This document shows, piece after piece, positions 1-10,339 of a stretch of 24,993 nt of DNA. The notes below the pieces were generated by a model that worked only from the letters and a program-made list of their open reading frames with translations, was not told the origin of the DNA and did not search any database. How positions within the stretch are numbered: position 1 is the stretch's first letter; each line of letters starts with the position of its first letter. This DNA comes from Annulohypoxylon bovei var. microspora (Eukaryota > Ascomycota > Sordariomycetes > Xylariales > Hypoxylaceae): positions 1-24,993 of the forward strand of contig MU405461.1 in the NCBI GenBank assembly GCA_022836615.1, read 5' to 3'. The position numbers were made by a program, and so were the translations under genes.

Positions 1-291
1 TATTCATTTAATTATAAATATTGCGTTTTGGCGATTTTGTATGGGAAATTGGTGGCCCGCGCTTGGTATGATCGCGTAACGGTGTTTCAACTTAATATTA
101 CAGAAGCAACGATATTTATTACATAAAACACTAATGTATGCCTTTTTACTTTGACCCCTTTTCTAACGAGAACGAAAGCGACCCAGGGGCTACAAGTCCA
201 TTCCCTTACTCTTGCCAGCTCTTTTCTAAGAACTAAGCTCTAGTTATTCCGCTATATAAGTCTTTTGAATCCGATCACTACAATACAACTT

Positions 292-312
292 CCCCTTTCC
301 CCTTTCCCCTTT
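292..312 (+). repeat. CCCCTTT x3 microrepeat
   Basis: Three perfect head-to-tail copies of the 7-mer CCCCTTT are followed by a partial fourth (CCC). This is a simple pyrimidine-rich repeat with no visible link to a gene. Confidence 0.85.
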
Positions 313-1260
313 CCCGCTTAATCTCACCCGGCAACACAACATTCCCCAGCGATGCTACGTTAACCAATGTCCCAGGGCAACCCGGGAGCTGGGGCAACTG
401 CCTACAGAACGTATGCAAGTTTATAAGCAATGATAATCTAATGATCAGTACCCCGGATGGGGAATTGAAATGGTGTAGTTGAATGACGGTGTGTTCGAAT
501 TAATGTTTTGCACTTTTTATCCCCGATCAACGCGGGTTCGAACCAAGTTCGTTGTAATTTTTTGTTTTCTATAAAATACCCAAATATTTAGGTATGTTAC
601 CAATTCATAAGCAATGCAATATATCATATATTTGAATTCATATTTTTGAAGAGCAATTATGATATGGTAAATGTTTCTTTACAGTTGAGTCGCGTGTCCT
701 TCCATTGCAGCCATCCCAATCAAAATGGTCAGAATATACTTGTAGACACCTATACAATTCAATCAGATATTAGGTACTAGAAGAGTTGCGCTGAGGACAT
801 AGGGAAAGGTGATGTGAAGGCGTAGACGTTGGAAATTGACAGGGGGTAATGTCCTAACCTTTACGGCCCCGGAGATAGTGGATGTGGTTAACAGGATTGT
901 CCCCAGGTAAGGGGTCACGAATTACTACGTGTACATTGACTTAATAAATAACTGTTAATAAAAATCGCTTTAAAGTTGATGCATTCGTATTAAACATAGC
1001 TATAGGTAGCATCCTACTAGCTCAGTCCTCTCATCTAATCATAGTACCATTCCACCCCCTGTTCCATGTACCGTACACAAGAGGGCGAAGCCCGCCCGTA
1101 ATTGTTAAACCAGACTTCGTGGCGAAAAACCCTGGAAATCATTTCCATACGCCAATTCTTTTGTCTTCCGCCAAATCAACTATGCAATCCGTAAACGCCT
1201 TCGTATGCCTGTACTAAGTGTACATGCGAGAATGTTTTCGTGATGAGTTTATGAGAATGT

Positions 1261-1278
1261 GTATCCGTATCCGTATCC
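1261..1278 (+). repeat. GTATCC x3 microrepeat
   Basis: Three perfect tandem copies of GTATCC lie just beyond the stop codon of the membrane-protein gene, probably in its 3' UTR. Confidence 0.8.
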
Positions 1279-1295
1279 ATCCGTCCTAGCCCGAA

Positions 1296-4200
1296 CTAGG
1301 TCGTAACCTTGCTTAGGCCCTTAAAGTTGATCCATTCGCACTTGCAACCTCCGGTGCCGCCATCAATGCCTCCTAGGGAGTTGTTAGGACTGTTGTTCAT
1401 GTCATTGACCAGAGTACCAGCAAAGGCGCGGTTCACGATGATGAGCTGAGCATCCGTCGTGTTGATGGCTTGGTTTTTCAGGACCCCGTAGCGGTAGTCG
1501 ATCTTCTTGTTCTTGTCCCCGCCATGCATGTCCTCTGTGATGGTGACTGGATATGGCATCGTGCCTGGGGTGGTGGCTGCGGACGAGCCGTTCGTCCAGG
1601 GGACAGCGACGCCATTAGCACCAAGCAGCTGCGATGTATTTTCCATGCGTGTCCAGATTTGCACGAGGAAACGGGTCTGGGCGAAAGTCACCAAGGACTT
1701 GGCGCCGGCCTCAGTCGAACCGCCATCGTTGTCCGCCGCGTTCACCTTCACCGTGTCTACCATATAAATCGTCTTGTCAAAGTAGGTGTAAAAGCCGTAG
1801 TGCTCGGTGGGTAAGTCACGATCGAACAGACGGATAGGTTGCTGAACGGAATGCGGGAATAGTTGGGCCGGTGCACCCGTGCCGTCACCGTTCAGGACCG
1901 GGGCAGGGAGTATTTCAGTAAGGTTGAAACCATCGTCACCAGCTGAGCCAATAGCGTTGTTAGCGCCTTGTCGGCGAGTGAGCATGTTGGGGCCGACTGT
2001 TTTATTGACATCAGTCAAAGTACTGATAAAGAAAGGTGTCGGCTCTCCGGCCTTGTTGTCTGCCTGAATGTGATCTGTGGTGTTGCCTAGGAATCGAATT
2101 TCCGCAATAGAGGGCGGTTGTGGGTTAGGATTGAAGCCCGAATCGAACAGGGTGGATTGGTCTCCATTGTCGGCATCTTCCGTGACGTTCCAAAGAGCCC
2201 GAGTGTTGTTGTCATATTGGATCTGGAAAATGAACTCGGGCTGGTCGGGCGCATTAGGGGCCACAGATTCGTGTTCCTCCTTCGGTAAAGAACAAGACCA
2301 AGCAGTATTTGACGTGCCAACAAAACATCCTGTTCTAGCTAGGGAATTATCCGGCCCAGAAACTGTTAGGACACCAGTTGGCATCGGTGGATAATCTGTC
2401 AGATTGAGCCAAATCGAAGGAACCGAGGTCTCTTGCGGCCGTGGTCGTCGTGTAAGAACAACGGCCAGGACAATGGCAAGGATGATCGCAGCGATCAAAC
2501 CAGCAATAAGACATAGACAAATTCGCCTTCTCTTTCTACCTTCGCGACCGCTCCGCCCGAAGCAACCGTTTTTGGGCATGCAGCCGCGGCCTCTCCAGAA
2601 CCCACCAACTTTTCTAGCAACCACCTCTTCCTTCTCATGACGGCGCCGCTGCCTTTCAGTTTGGTTGGCCTGTCCTCGAACTTCGTAGAAATGATCACCG
2701 GGTATAAATGAACCGGGAGCACGGTCAGGGAGTACTGCAGCCTGTACAGGTTGGAGAGTGTGCGGTGTTATAGGTATTTCTGCCATGTTAATAGCCCCTT
2801 GCGAAGTCATCGTTCCCGCCAAGCCTGGAGTAACCGGACCAGGAGACGGGACCCTCTGAGAGTTGAGTACAATCGGAGGGGGTAGTATCACGCCATACTT
2901 GACTTGAGTCACCGGCTTGGGAGGCGAGTACGGCGGCGGCTCCTCATTCGGTCTTTGATTCTCTTCCAGAAGAATCCTTGCTTTCTCGGATCGTGTCTCG
3001 TTGCGTTCTGGCGATGTCTGACGAGACGAAGGACCGGCTGACTGAACTGTGTATTGTTGTTGTTGTTGTTGGAGAACAATTGGGGTGCTCCTAGCCTGAA
3101 CTGGAGCGTTTGATGATGGTCCCTCTTTCTCGTTAGTCCCATTCCACCATTCGCGGACACCTGCTGTAGGTTGTAAAGGGCTAGGAGCTGCCGGTTGTAT
3201 TTTTTGTGCAGGTGGATTCGGTTGCGAAGAACCACCCTTCTCATCTGCTCCAATCCACCATTGATGAGGAACTGCTGTAGGCTGCGAGGAGCTGGATCCT
3301 GTTTCTTGAGTTTGCTTCTTAAACGGGTTCCATTGCTGAGGGGAAGAACCAGATCCCGTTTCTTGCGTTTGTTGCTTAAAAGGATTGTTGGTCTGTTGTA
3401 GAAAAGGGGTTGTAACATGATCCCACCAACCGTGAGATCGACTCCCAGCACTTTCGGGACTCACCACCGCCGCCTTAGGTTTTACCGACTTGCGAACCAT
3501 CGTAGGACTTCCATCCTCTTCAAAAAGAGTACATGGTGTTCCAAGATCGTCATCATCTTCAAGATCTGCGATCACTACAGTCTGCCTCTCTTTGGACCCG
3601 AAGGTCGTTGGCAAGGCGGGTACAGGAGGTACATTAGTATCCGGTATCGGGCCACCGTATAAACTTGGTCGTGAATAGACACTTGATGGAGCTCTAGAAG
3701 CCTGGTATGGAGACTCGCTTGCTTCTGTGTCCGGAGACCACACGGAGCGCAGTTGATGTGGTGTGAGAGCTGAGGGATTGGCGGCAGTCGTAGTTGGTTT
3801 GGGAGGGAATCTGGGAAAGTCTGTTGGCGTCTCGATGACGGCAGTATGTGGACTAACTTGATGATCAGAAAGGTTGTCTGAAGGTACCGATATTCCGATG
3901 ACGATTGGTCGAGCCACAGGAGAAAGGTCTGAGGAAGACCCTTGTACATATTTATTGCCTGCTTTGATACCACTAGCATTTCCGGGCCTTTGCTTAAGCC
4001 ACGAAAAACTACCTATCGAAGCAGACGATGGCTCCCCTTCTAAGGCTTGAAGGGCTGTAGGATCAACGAACTTCGCGCGTTGTTTTGGTTGGCGGAATTT
4101 TGTCATATCCGTCACAAGTGATATACCAGCTTTCGCGTTCTGTGCCTTTTGCCTAGCTTTGGACTTTACGCGGACTGGTTTTTGAACCGAATACCGTAAT

Positions 4201-4406
4201 AGATTTCGTGGAATACCCTGGGTAGCACCAGGCCGAAACGATTTGTGTCTTGCTTCATCGGAAAGGTCAATGAGAAGCCCATCTTTATCATCTATTATCA
4301 CCTGTCCCTCTTCGTCCGATTCTTCCCAATCCTCCCATTCATCCTTGTGGCTTGGATCCCTAGGGCTCGGATAGGGGGTTTTCGGGGTCGGCTTAGTTGC
4401 GTTCAT
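1296..4406 (-). CDS. Large single-pass membrane protein with disordered cytosolic arm and N-glycosylated outer domain; function unknown
   Basis: This uninterrupted frame encodes 1036 residues. The start context is CACCATGA, close to a fungal Kozak. Residues 1-620 are low-complexity and rich in Pro, Ser, Gln and charge. They include an acidic N-terminal stretch (EWEDWEESDEEG), a six-glutamine run, degenerate repeats built on NPFKxQTQETGS and WWxGxxEKxG, and a PPPY motif at about 490-493. A very basic stretch (GRKRRR) precedes one hydrophobic helix at about 629-654. By the positive-inside rule this puts the N-terminus in the cytosol. The last 380 residues carry eleven N-X-S/T sequons and end near a GCKCEW motif, which fits an extracellular or lumenal glycosylated domain. 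I recognise no catalytic motif. Seen: sequence features. Known: PPxY motifs bind WW domains, such as those of Rsp5/Nedd4 ubiquitin ligases. Inferred: a cell-surface or endomembrane protein of fungi. The gene itself is confident; its function is unknown. Confidence 0.88.
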   Translation of the reverse strand: MNATKPTPKTPYPSPRDPSHKDEWEDWEESDEEGQVIIDDKDGLLIDLSDEARHKSFRPGATQGIPRNLLRYSVQKPVRVKSKARQKAQNAKAGISLVTDMTKFRQPKQRAKFVDPTALQALEGEPSSASIGSFSWLKQRPGNASGIKAGNKYVQGSSSDLSPVARPIVIGISVPSDNLSDHQVSPHTAVIETPTDFPRFPPKPTTTAANPSALTPHQLRSVWSPDTEASESPYQASRAPSSVYSRPSLYGGPIPDTNVPPVPALPTTFGSKERQTVVIADLEDDDDLGTPCTLFEEDGSPTMVRKSVKPKAAVVSPESAGSRSHGWWDHVTTPFLQQTNNPFKQQTQETGSGSSPQQWNPFKKQTQETGSSSSQPTAVPHQWWIGADEKGGSSQPNPPAQKIQPAAPSPLQPTAGVREWWNGTNEKEGPSSNAPVQARSTPIVLQQQQQQYTVQSAGPSSRQTSPERNETRSEKARILLEENQRPNEEPPPYSPPKPVTQVKYGVILPPPIVLNSQRVPSPGPVTPGLAGTMTSQGAINMAEIPITPHTLQPVQAAVLPDRAPGSFIPGDHFYEVRGQANQTERQRRRHEKEEVVARKVGGFWRGRGCMPKNGCFGRSGREGRKRRRICLCLIAGLIAAIILAIVLAVVLTRRPRPQETSVPSIWLNLTDYPPMPTGVLTVSGPDNSLARTGCFVGTSNTAWSCSLPKEEHESVAPNAPDQPEFIFQIQYDNNTRALWNVTEDADNGDQSTLFDSGFNPNPQPPSIAEIRFLGNTTDHIQADNKAGEPTPFFISTLTDVNKTVGPNMLTRRQGANNAIGSAGDDGFNLTEILPAPVLNGDGTGAPAQLFPHSVQQPIRLFDRDLPTEHYGFYTYFDKTIYMVDTVKVNAADNDGGSTEAGAKSLVTFAQTRFLVQIWTRMENTSQLLGANGVAVPWTNGSSAATTPGTMPYPVTITEDMHGGDKNKKIDYRYGVLKNQAINTTDAQLIIVNRAFAGTLVNDMNNSPNNSLGGIDGGTGGCKCEWINFKGLSKVTT

Positions 4407-5256
4407 GGTGAATAATGTATTTTTTAGAGAATGTGTAAGATATTCGTATTCGTCAAGAATTTATCAGTAAACTTGTGTCAAAATCAAGGTACCAGCGTTG
4501 ATGTCTGACAGGTTAGAAATGAAGAAAAATTAGGTGGTAGTAGTAAAGTTAGGTGAGGATGTCTAGAGAAGACTGCCTTAAAGAGGAGGGGAAAAGGGCA
4601 AAGTTGATTTTACGCGTAGCGTGGACATTCGTGAGTGAGCAGAAAGGTATAAGTCATCAAGAGCAATCCATTGAGTCATAAATGAAAGAAAACTATCACG
4701 ACAGGAATAGAACGCGTCTTTGTTGAAACAAAAGAAAAGCTCGAGAACAATGTACGTTAGCAGAATTAGATGTAAGAGGTCATTGTGAATCAAGGCTACT
4801 GGCGAGGACTAGTATTAAATGAATTTGAACAATGGCCGGCACGGGCGAAGACCTTGCCGCGGCCACACATCTAGACGACGACATAGCAACATCTCATACA
4901 GCGGAGAATTAACTTGACCAACAACCAGCCTAATTGGTTAGACATACAGGACAGGATAGTTTCTCGATGCCTGGTTGGTCGTCGAAGGTCGACCTCATTG
5001 CACGACACGACGCCATAAGCAAGGTTGGGGACCCGAGAGGCACTCACGGCCGCCCATGAGAGGGTAAATTGAAGCCTCTGGATGGTGGAATTTTCGCTTG
5101 AGGCAGATGAATGTTCGATGTAGCCGCCGACTGTCCAGAGAGAAAGGTCCCTATTGGTCGGCCATTATCAAGCCAAGCCACTTAGCACAATGAATGGGCG
5201 GCAATGAATTCTGTCGCGGCTGCAACCCTACCGACCCACACTTCCCGCTTCTCTGC

Positions 5257-5274
5257 ATACCTAGTACTAGGTAT
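5257..5274. repeat. 18-bp perfect palindrome
   Basis: The 18 bases ATACCTAGTACTAGGTAT read the same on both strands. It belongs to the same TACCTA/TAGGTA word family that recurs in the right-hand intergenic DNA (18971-18980, 19179-19188, 19257-19266, 21756-21765). The role is unknown. Confidence 0.85.
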
Positions 5275-5989
5275 ATTAGTATCAGTACAAATTTGTTGCT
5301 GCATGCACGAGCGGTAAGCATACTTAGTAGGTTACCATTTATCATACTTAGTGTGTTGAAGTTGTTTGTGTTGGTATGTATGTTAGAATGAAGTGCATGT
5401 GCATGGAAAAATAGGGATGAGAGCGTAGGAGTCTGAATGAGCGTTATGTAAATCCGTAAATCCGTAGTCATATAACGTTAAGCCTATTAAGTAAAGCTAT
5501 ATTAGTGGGCCATCCATCTACTATGTAATGAGTCAGCATCGAACAAAATTTAACAAATCCATCCATGACGATCCGCGAAACTTTGAGTTCAAGTTTGTAT
5601 GAGGTATGTACATATGTAAGTAAGTACCTAAGTATCTACTGAATCCCCCCTCCTCAAAAACCCCTGCCCCTCTGCCCCCAATAACCCTCTCCTCCCTCCC
5701 CCAACTGGTCCATTGATTGGCCTCTAACTCTCTTTTATAACATCGATGAGACAAATATCGCCAGCAATAGGCAGGTCGCTGATGTATCAGATTGGGTGCT
5801 CGATATCATGCCAGATTCATCCTGCCGTATTATTATTCCTATTCTATCTACTTTGTGGACGGCTCTTCACATGCTGTGGAACGATGACTGTCTTATCCGT
5901 TGCGGCTCAGTGATTCCCGAGGTCTAGTTTTCGATCGACGAAGACGTCAATATCCCGCGTCTTTCTGACAAGTCAAAGTCAACTGTCAT

Positions 5990-6019
5990 CAATCTACCGT
6001 CAATCTACCGTCAATCTAC
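5990..6019 (+). repeat. 11-bp tandem repeat, 2.7 copies
   Basis: Two perfect copies of CAATCTACCGT (5990-6000, 6001-6011) are followed by eight matching bases of a third. It is a short minisatellite in non-coding DNA. Confidence 0.85.
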
Positions 6020-8331
6020 AGCCAGGTCCAGCATCCTTCATTTTTATGGAGAAAGTCGACGTCAAAGGGTCCATCTGTCAGTCTGTTTCATTCTCAGTCG
6101 TGATATGCGCGGGCGAAACCCCCCACCAATCTCTCATCTTCCATCGCCCCCCAGGCTCCTCGACTTAATCCCTACAAAGTACAAGGCTATCACGTTCATG
6201 TACATATCGACGATGTTCATTCCAATGACTCCATGCAAAACCCGTGGAGTTACTCTCACAAAGGATGTTGTTCATTCGAATACCTGCATGTTTATGTTTC
6301 ATCATGGGCTCATAGCAAATCCCGACGGCCTCTATTCCGTAGGATACCCCTACCATCCTACCATCGCTCTAGTAGAGTAACGTTAAGTGCCTAGCGCTAC
6401 TACTATGTATGTATGTAGGCATGTAGGCAGGCTAGGAGGTTGAGAAACGTCCAACATCCCAGCAGCCTTGCATTTTCCCTTCATCATGCTTAAATTTACA
6501 TATTGATTTACAGCAGGGCCTCCCTGCAAACCCGTGCGCTGCCTGTGGAGATTCAGCTGGTAGTCCCGGTTGCGAGACTGCGAGAATGACGGGCATTGGA
6601 AGATTTACAAACTATTTCGCCGATTTGGGAGATCCTACTCATATCGTACCCGAGTAAGGTAAAGTGTGTGTTTTCATCAACACTGCAACGCTGCAACATC
6701 GAAAAAATTAATATTTTCTAGGCAGGCAGTCCCAGTGGACCAGACTAACGAATATCCACGTGCTGCCTGATCCAAATATACTACAATAATGGGTTGGAGA
6801 ATACATGCCTGTCTGTATGGATACTAGTTAGTCATCATCTACAGTAAAAGCCTACTAAAAAGCCAATGTAAGTGGCTCAGGGGTTCATATCGGCCAAGTA
6901 AATTGACAGTTTCTATAGCCTCATACATGACAGAACGCGGTCTACCTGCAGCATCAGGATTCAATAGATAACGACTCTACGTATTCAGGAGAAGCACAAA
7001 GAAAATTATCTCATCCTTTTTCTACTTCTTCTACCAGACCGCGGAAGCCGAGGGGATAGGATCTTGTTCATCGTCGATGATAATCCGGGGCAATTGCCGG
7101 GTAGGGAGACACGCCACTTTCACCTGATCCACTAAAGATCGGTTCAAAATCTTGTCGTCATTTCTCTCTGCTTTCCATATGCTCATTATGGGCAGAGTAG
7201 GTTCGGTCTTGACGGCTCGAACATGAGATAGATACTCGCCGAGAGGGACGTAACTACCTATGCCAATGTCGCCTCGTGTTTAAGAGTTTATCCTCGAGCC
7301 GAGCGTGTCATGCATTTCTTATATCCTCGGTCAGTCGGCGTAAGGATTCGGAGCATAGGATGAGCGAAGAATCGGCCGCGCAGTCCGGGGCATGGCGAGG
7401 CAGCGAGGTATGCGAAAAAGGCGAAGGGTCGCCATGTGCCATGTGCTTTGTGCCGTTATCCGATACAAGGCCAAACACATATCCTATTCTGGCTCTCGAT
7501 TAAGGAAATGATACCGCATGCAAGTGTCATTACAGCATTACAGTCCGGTAAGTAGAAAAGCCAAGAAGGTCTATGTAAGAGTTGAAACCCTTGACATGCC
7601 AAGTCGACCAAGCTCCGCCAGTATACGATAGGGTTAGGTAAGCCGTCTCCGCCAATAGTGGCCATGGAGCTTCTAATTTGGGGATATTCGCCTCCGCGCT
7701 AACTCCTTATTCGCCCACTTTCCTTAATCCTTCATCCTCCTAGCAACTCTTAGGTGACATCCTACCAGGCTTGTTATTATTAAGCTTTCCACGATCAACG
7801 TCCCGAACGAAACTAGAAACAAAACGAAGGGATCGACAGGTGTATTAATATGCCGCACTACCAGCAAAATTGGTTTAGGTGGTCCGGGAATGCTGCTGAA
7901 CGGCTATAACACGTGTAGTGTATATGATTGAGCGTCCATGGGCAGACCTGCCCCCCTGATTGCTGCAACCATGTCGAGACAAGGGTCGATGATTCACGAA
8001 TCAAGATGGCCGCCCTACCCATGACTAATATAAAGGCTAGTAGCCTTATTAGAGACGCCTATCCGAACGGGTCCAGCGTGTTGTAGGGGATGCTACATGA
8101 TGAAGCAGGAAGTAGCAGTCACTTTCTGCTTTCTACTTTACTAGGTTATAAGCGCTGCCTATCTCAAGATAAACGCAACAGGCTCTACATTCCTTCACTA
8201 CTCTCCCATTACGTGCATCTACATCAAAATATAATGACTATATATCCTCTACTCTTACCCGTGACAAAACATAGCAGATAGCCCCCGCTCTTTTTAAACC
8301 AGCCAAAAAAGATTGAACAGATATTCCTAAC

Positions 8332-9964
8332 ATGACACTCTCACATCGATATAAAGATTCTAGCCAAAACTCCTCGAGTACTATGGCCACGTCACAGGCT
8401 ACCACGCAGCAGACCACACCTCAGAGATACAACGGTCCGGCGAGGGATGGGGATTGGGCCAACTATCGGGACACCATCACGTCCCTGTATCTCGATCAGA
8501 ACAAGAGTCTGAAAGAGGTCATGCGTATCATGCGCGAGGAATACTACTTCTACGCAACGTAAGATTCCTACCCATCACAATAATTGTCCGACATAACCTC
8601 TAACCCTGCGTAGAGAAAAGATGTACAAGATCCGCTTCAACAAATGGGGCTTGCATAAGAAGCTGCGGGCCCACCAGGTAGCAGAGCTCCTGGTTCAGCG
8701 GGGTAAGCGCGCTGCCGTCGGCAAGTCGTCCGTGTCTTTTGTTGGTGGTCGCAAGATCGATGCCGACAGGCTCAACACATATTTACGCCGGGTCTCCCCA
8801 GCCCGACGTAAAGAGCTGGTGGCCATACTCTCAGGTAGAGTAGAGATGGCCGGTGCCCAGAAACGCAGCATAGAGGATATCATATGCCGGACGCCGTCGC
8901 CCGAACCAGAGCCAGATATAGAAGCAGTGCCGAGGCGGCTAGAAGCGCCCGATTGCCTACGGCTTCCTGAAGAATGCATGCAGATCGTCCAGTCCTACGT
9001 CGGGGGCGCCTTCGATGGGGCGCTATGGCAGAGGACACCCGAGAAAGATTTGGTGTTCCCACAACGGGGGAAGACGTGGCTGGACCCCGTGTCGTCCGCC
9101 AGACAACTGTTCGTCAACGGCTTCACGAAACAAGGATTTCGCATGGTGAGGGTAACTTTCGACAACTATAGAGAAGTCATGTTGCGGCAAGACCCCTCAC
9201 TACTCGTCGAAACATGTCTCGCCCTCGGGGCACTGCTGCAATCTGGGCCTGGCTTAGCAGAATCGTTAATCAGCTACGCGTGCAGCATGTCCCGGATCGA
9301 CTTCGGTCCCAGGCATCCTCTACACTTACTCTTCGTGCGCTTAAAAAGCGCGAGCTCATCCGAGCTCACGCAGTTCGCGAGTCTGATCCTGGAGTCCTTC
9401 CTACAATCTGTCCAGCTCGACAGCCGCCTCAAGCCCACGTACCTCGCAACCGTGTACCGTGCCATGCTCAACAGCGAGTTCATCGAGACGGCCGCGGCGC
9501 AGCGGTACATGCAAAACCTCCTCGCGGACCTCAAGGATACGGCGGCGCCGGACCTGCCCGCGCAAGAGCTGCACAACAAGGACATCGACCTGCTGGAGCA
9601 CCACGTCGAGTGGCTGTTCACGCTGCACAACAAGCCGACGGAAGCAAAGGAGGCGGCTCGAACGCTAGCGGAGACGCGCAGCCGCGACCCGCGGCTCGCG
9701 CGCTTCAGCTGCTACAACATGCTGCGGACGCTGCGGACCAGCTACGAGGTGCCGGACGAGGAGGCCATCAGCCTCATGTACCAGAGCCTGGCGATCTGCG
9801 AGACGGACTTCGGGCGCAACGACAACGCGACCGTGACCCTGCTCGCGACGCTACAGAGCTACCTCCGCCGCGTGGGCCGCGTGGAGGAGGCGGCCAAGGT
9901 GAAGAAGGACTTCGAGACCAGGTGGGATGAGGTGGTGGAGGGCATGAGCAGGCTGAAGACCTGA
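8332..9964 (+). CDS. Clr5-domain protein (putative chromatin or DNA-associated factor)
   Basis: There are two exons, 8332-8558 and 8614-9964, joined across a 55-nt intron with donor GTAAGA, branch point CTAAC and acceptor TAG; the product is 525 residues. The splice is decided by the domain: residues of exon 1 run directly into EKMYKIRFNKWGLHKK in exon 2, completing a Clr5 domain at about 41-96 (conserved YFYAT, then F-x-KWGLHKK). A second in-frame ATG at 8383 also has A at -3 and would give 508 residues. The rest is helical, with no finger or enzyme motif. The C-terminal 200 residues look like degenerate TPR-type helix pairs (for example EEAISLMYQSLAICETDFG). Clr5 was named from a fission yeast silencing factor, and the domain is greatly expanded in filamentous ascomycetes with mostly untested roles. 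The domain call is firm; a nuclear regulatory role is inference. The gene converges with SIL1, 375 bp away. Confidence 0.9.
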
Positions 9965-10339
9965 CCTGTAGCCCTGATGAATACCTACTACATGGTGCAA
10001 TGAAAAGGGAGATAGAACGGTACATACGGGCACGGGGCTACGATTTAATTCCCTGCCCGGACGTCGGGCGTAACTGATGGTAATCTAAGCACATGCGAAG
10101 TCAATACTTGGCGCTTGGTTGGTTCGCTGGCTACCGGATGGTCGTGAGAGGACATATGGATGTATCTCCTTTATGTAGTGTTCTGCAGCTTTGAAAAGCA
10201 AACTGCAGGCGGGGTATTCGTTAGGGTGACCTAAGGGGGAAAAAAAGTTGAAATAAATTACAATGTTCCAATAATCCTTAAACGCCTTGATATGCTCCTA
10301 CCTACAGAACAGTGATAATTTATGAATAGTTATCCCTTA
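9965..10339. other. Convergent intergenic region, Clr5 gene / SIL1
   Basis: 375 bp lie between the stop codons of two converging genes, so the stretch holds both 3' UTRs and polyadenylation regions. I see no further gene or repeat. Confidence 0.6.

Larger units (their letters stand above)
1..1295. other. Gene-free left flank
   Basis: No coding region is supported here. It lies downstream of the membrane-protein gene on the minus strand. It holds a short CCCCTTT repeat (292-312), a GTATCC triplet repeat (1261-1278), and a pair of sequences resembling pol III A and B boxes at 471-481 and 535-545, followed by a T-run. Those boxes do not fold into a tRNA (see findings). Confidence 0.6.
4407..8331. 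other. Long gene-poor intergenic stretch
   Basis: This 3.9 kb separates the membrane-protein gene from the Clr5 gene, so it holds both promoters. Open frames are short, lack homology I recognise, and are probably chance. It contains an 18-bp palindrome (5257-5274), an 11-bp tandem repeat (5990-6019), and two adjacent minus-strand open stretches (about 7031-7279 and upstream to 7665) that could be a decayed gene. No TIR element or tRNA is visible. Confidence 0.5.

Noticed and set aside
464..556. tRNA gene
   Set aside because: A and B box words are present, but the acceptor stem and T stem do not pair; it is kept only as a pol III-like finding.
2909..3451. Minus-strand 180-codon frame inside the membrane-protein gene
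   Set aside because: It is an out-of-frame shadow of repetitive Gln/Ser/Pro coding sequence, with poly-Asn arising from the CAA run.
6105..6380. 91-codon plus-strand frame in the intergenic region
   Set aside because: There is no recognisable motif, an overlapping antisense frame of similar length exists, and the composition is that of random intergenic sequence.
8080..8274. Possible solo LTR (TGTTGTAG ... ACAAAACA)
   Set aside because: The ends look LTR-like, but the flanking five bases (CAGCG and TAGCA) do not match, and no internal retroelement sequence is visible.
9214..9930. Plus-strand 238-codon frame inside the Clr5 gene
   Set aside because: It is a shadow of GC-rich coding sequence. 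Its composition is extreme (Arg, Ala, Gly, Pro, Gln), and the frame carrying the Clr5 domain is clearly the real one.
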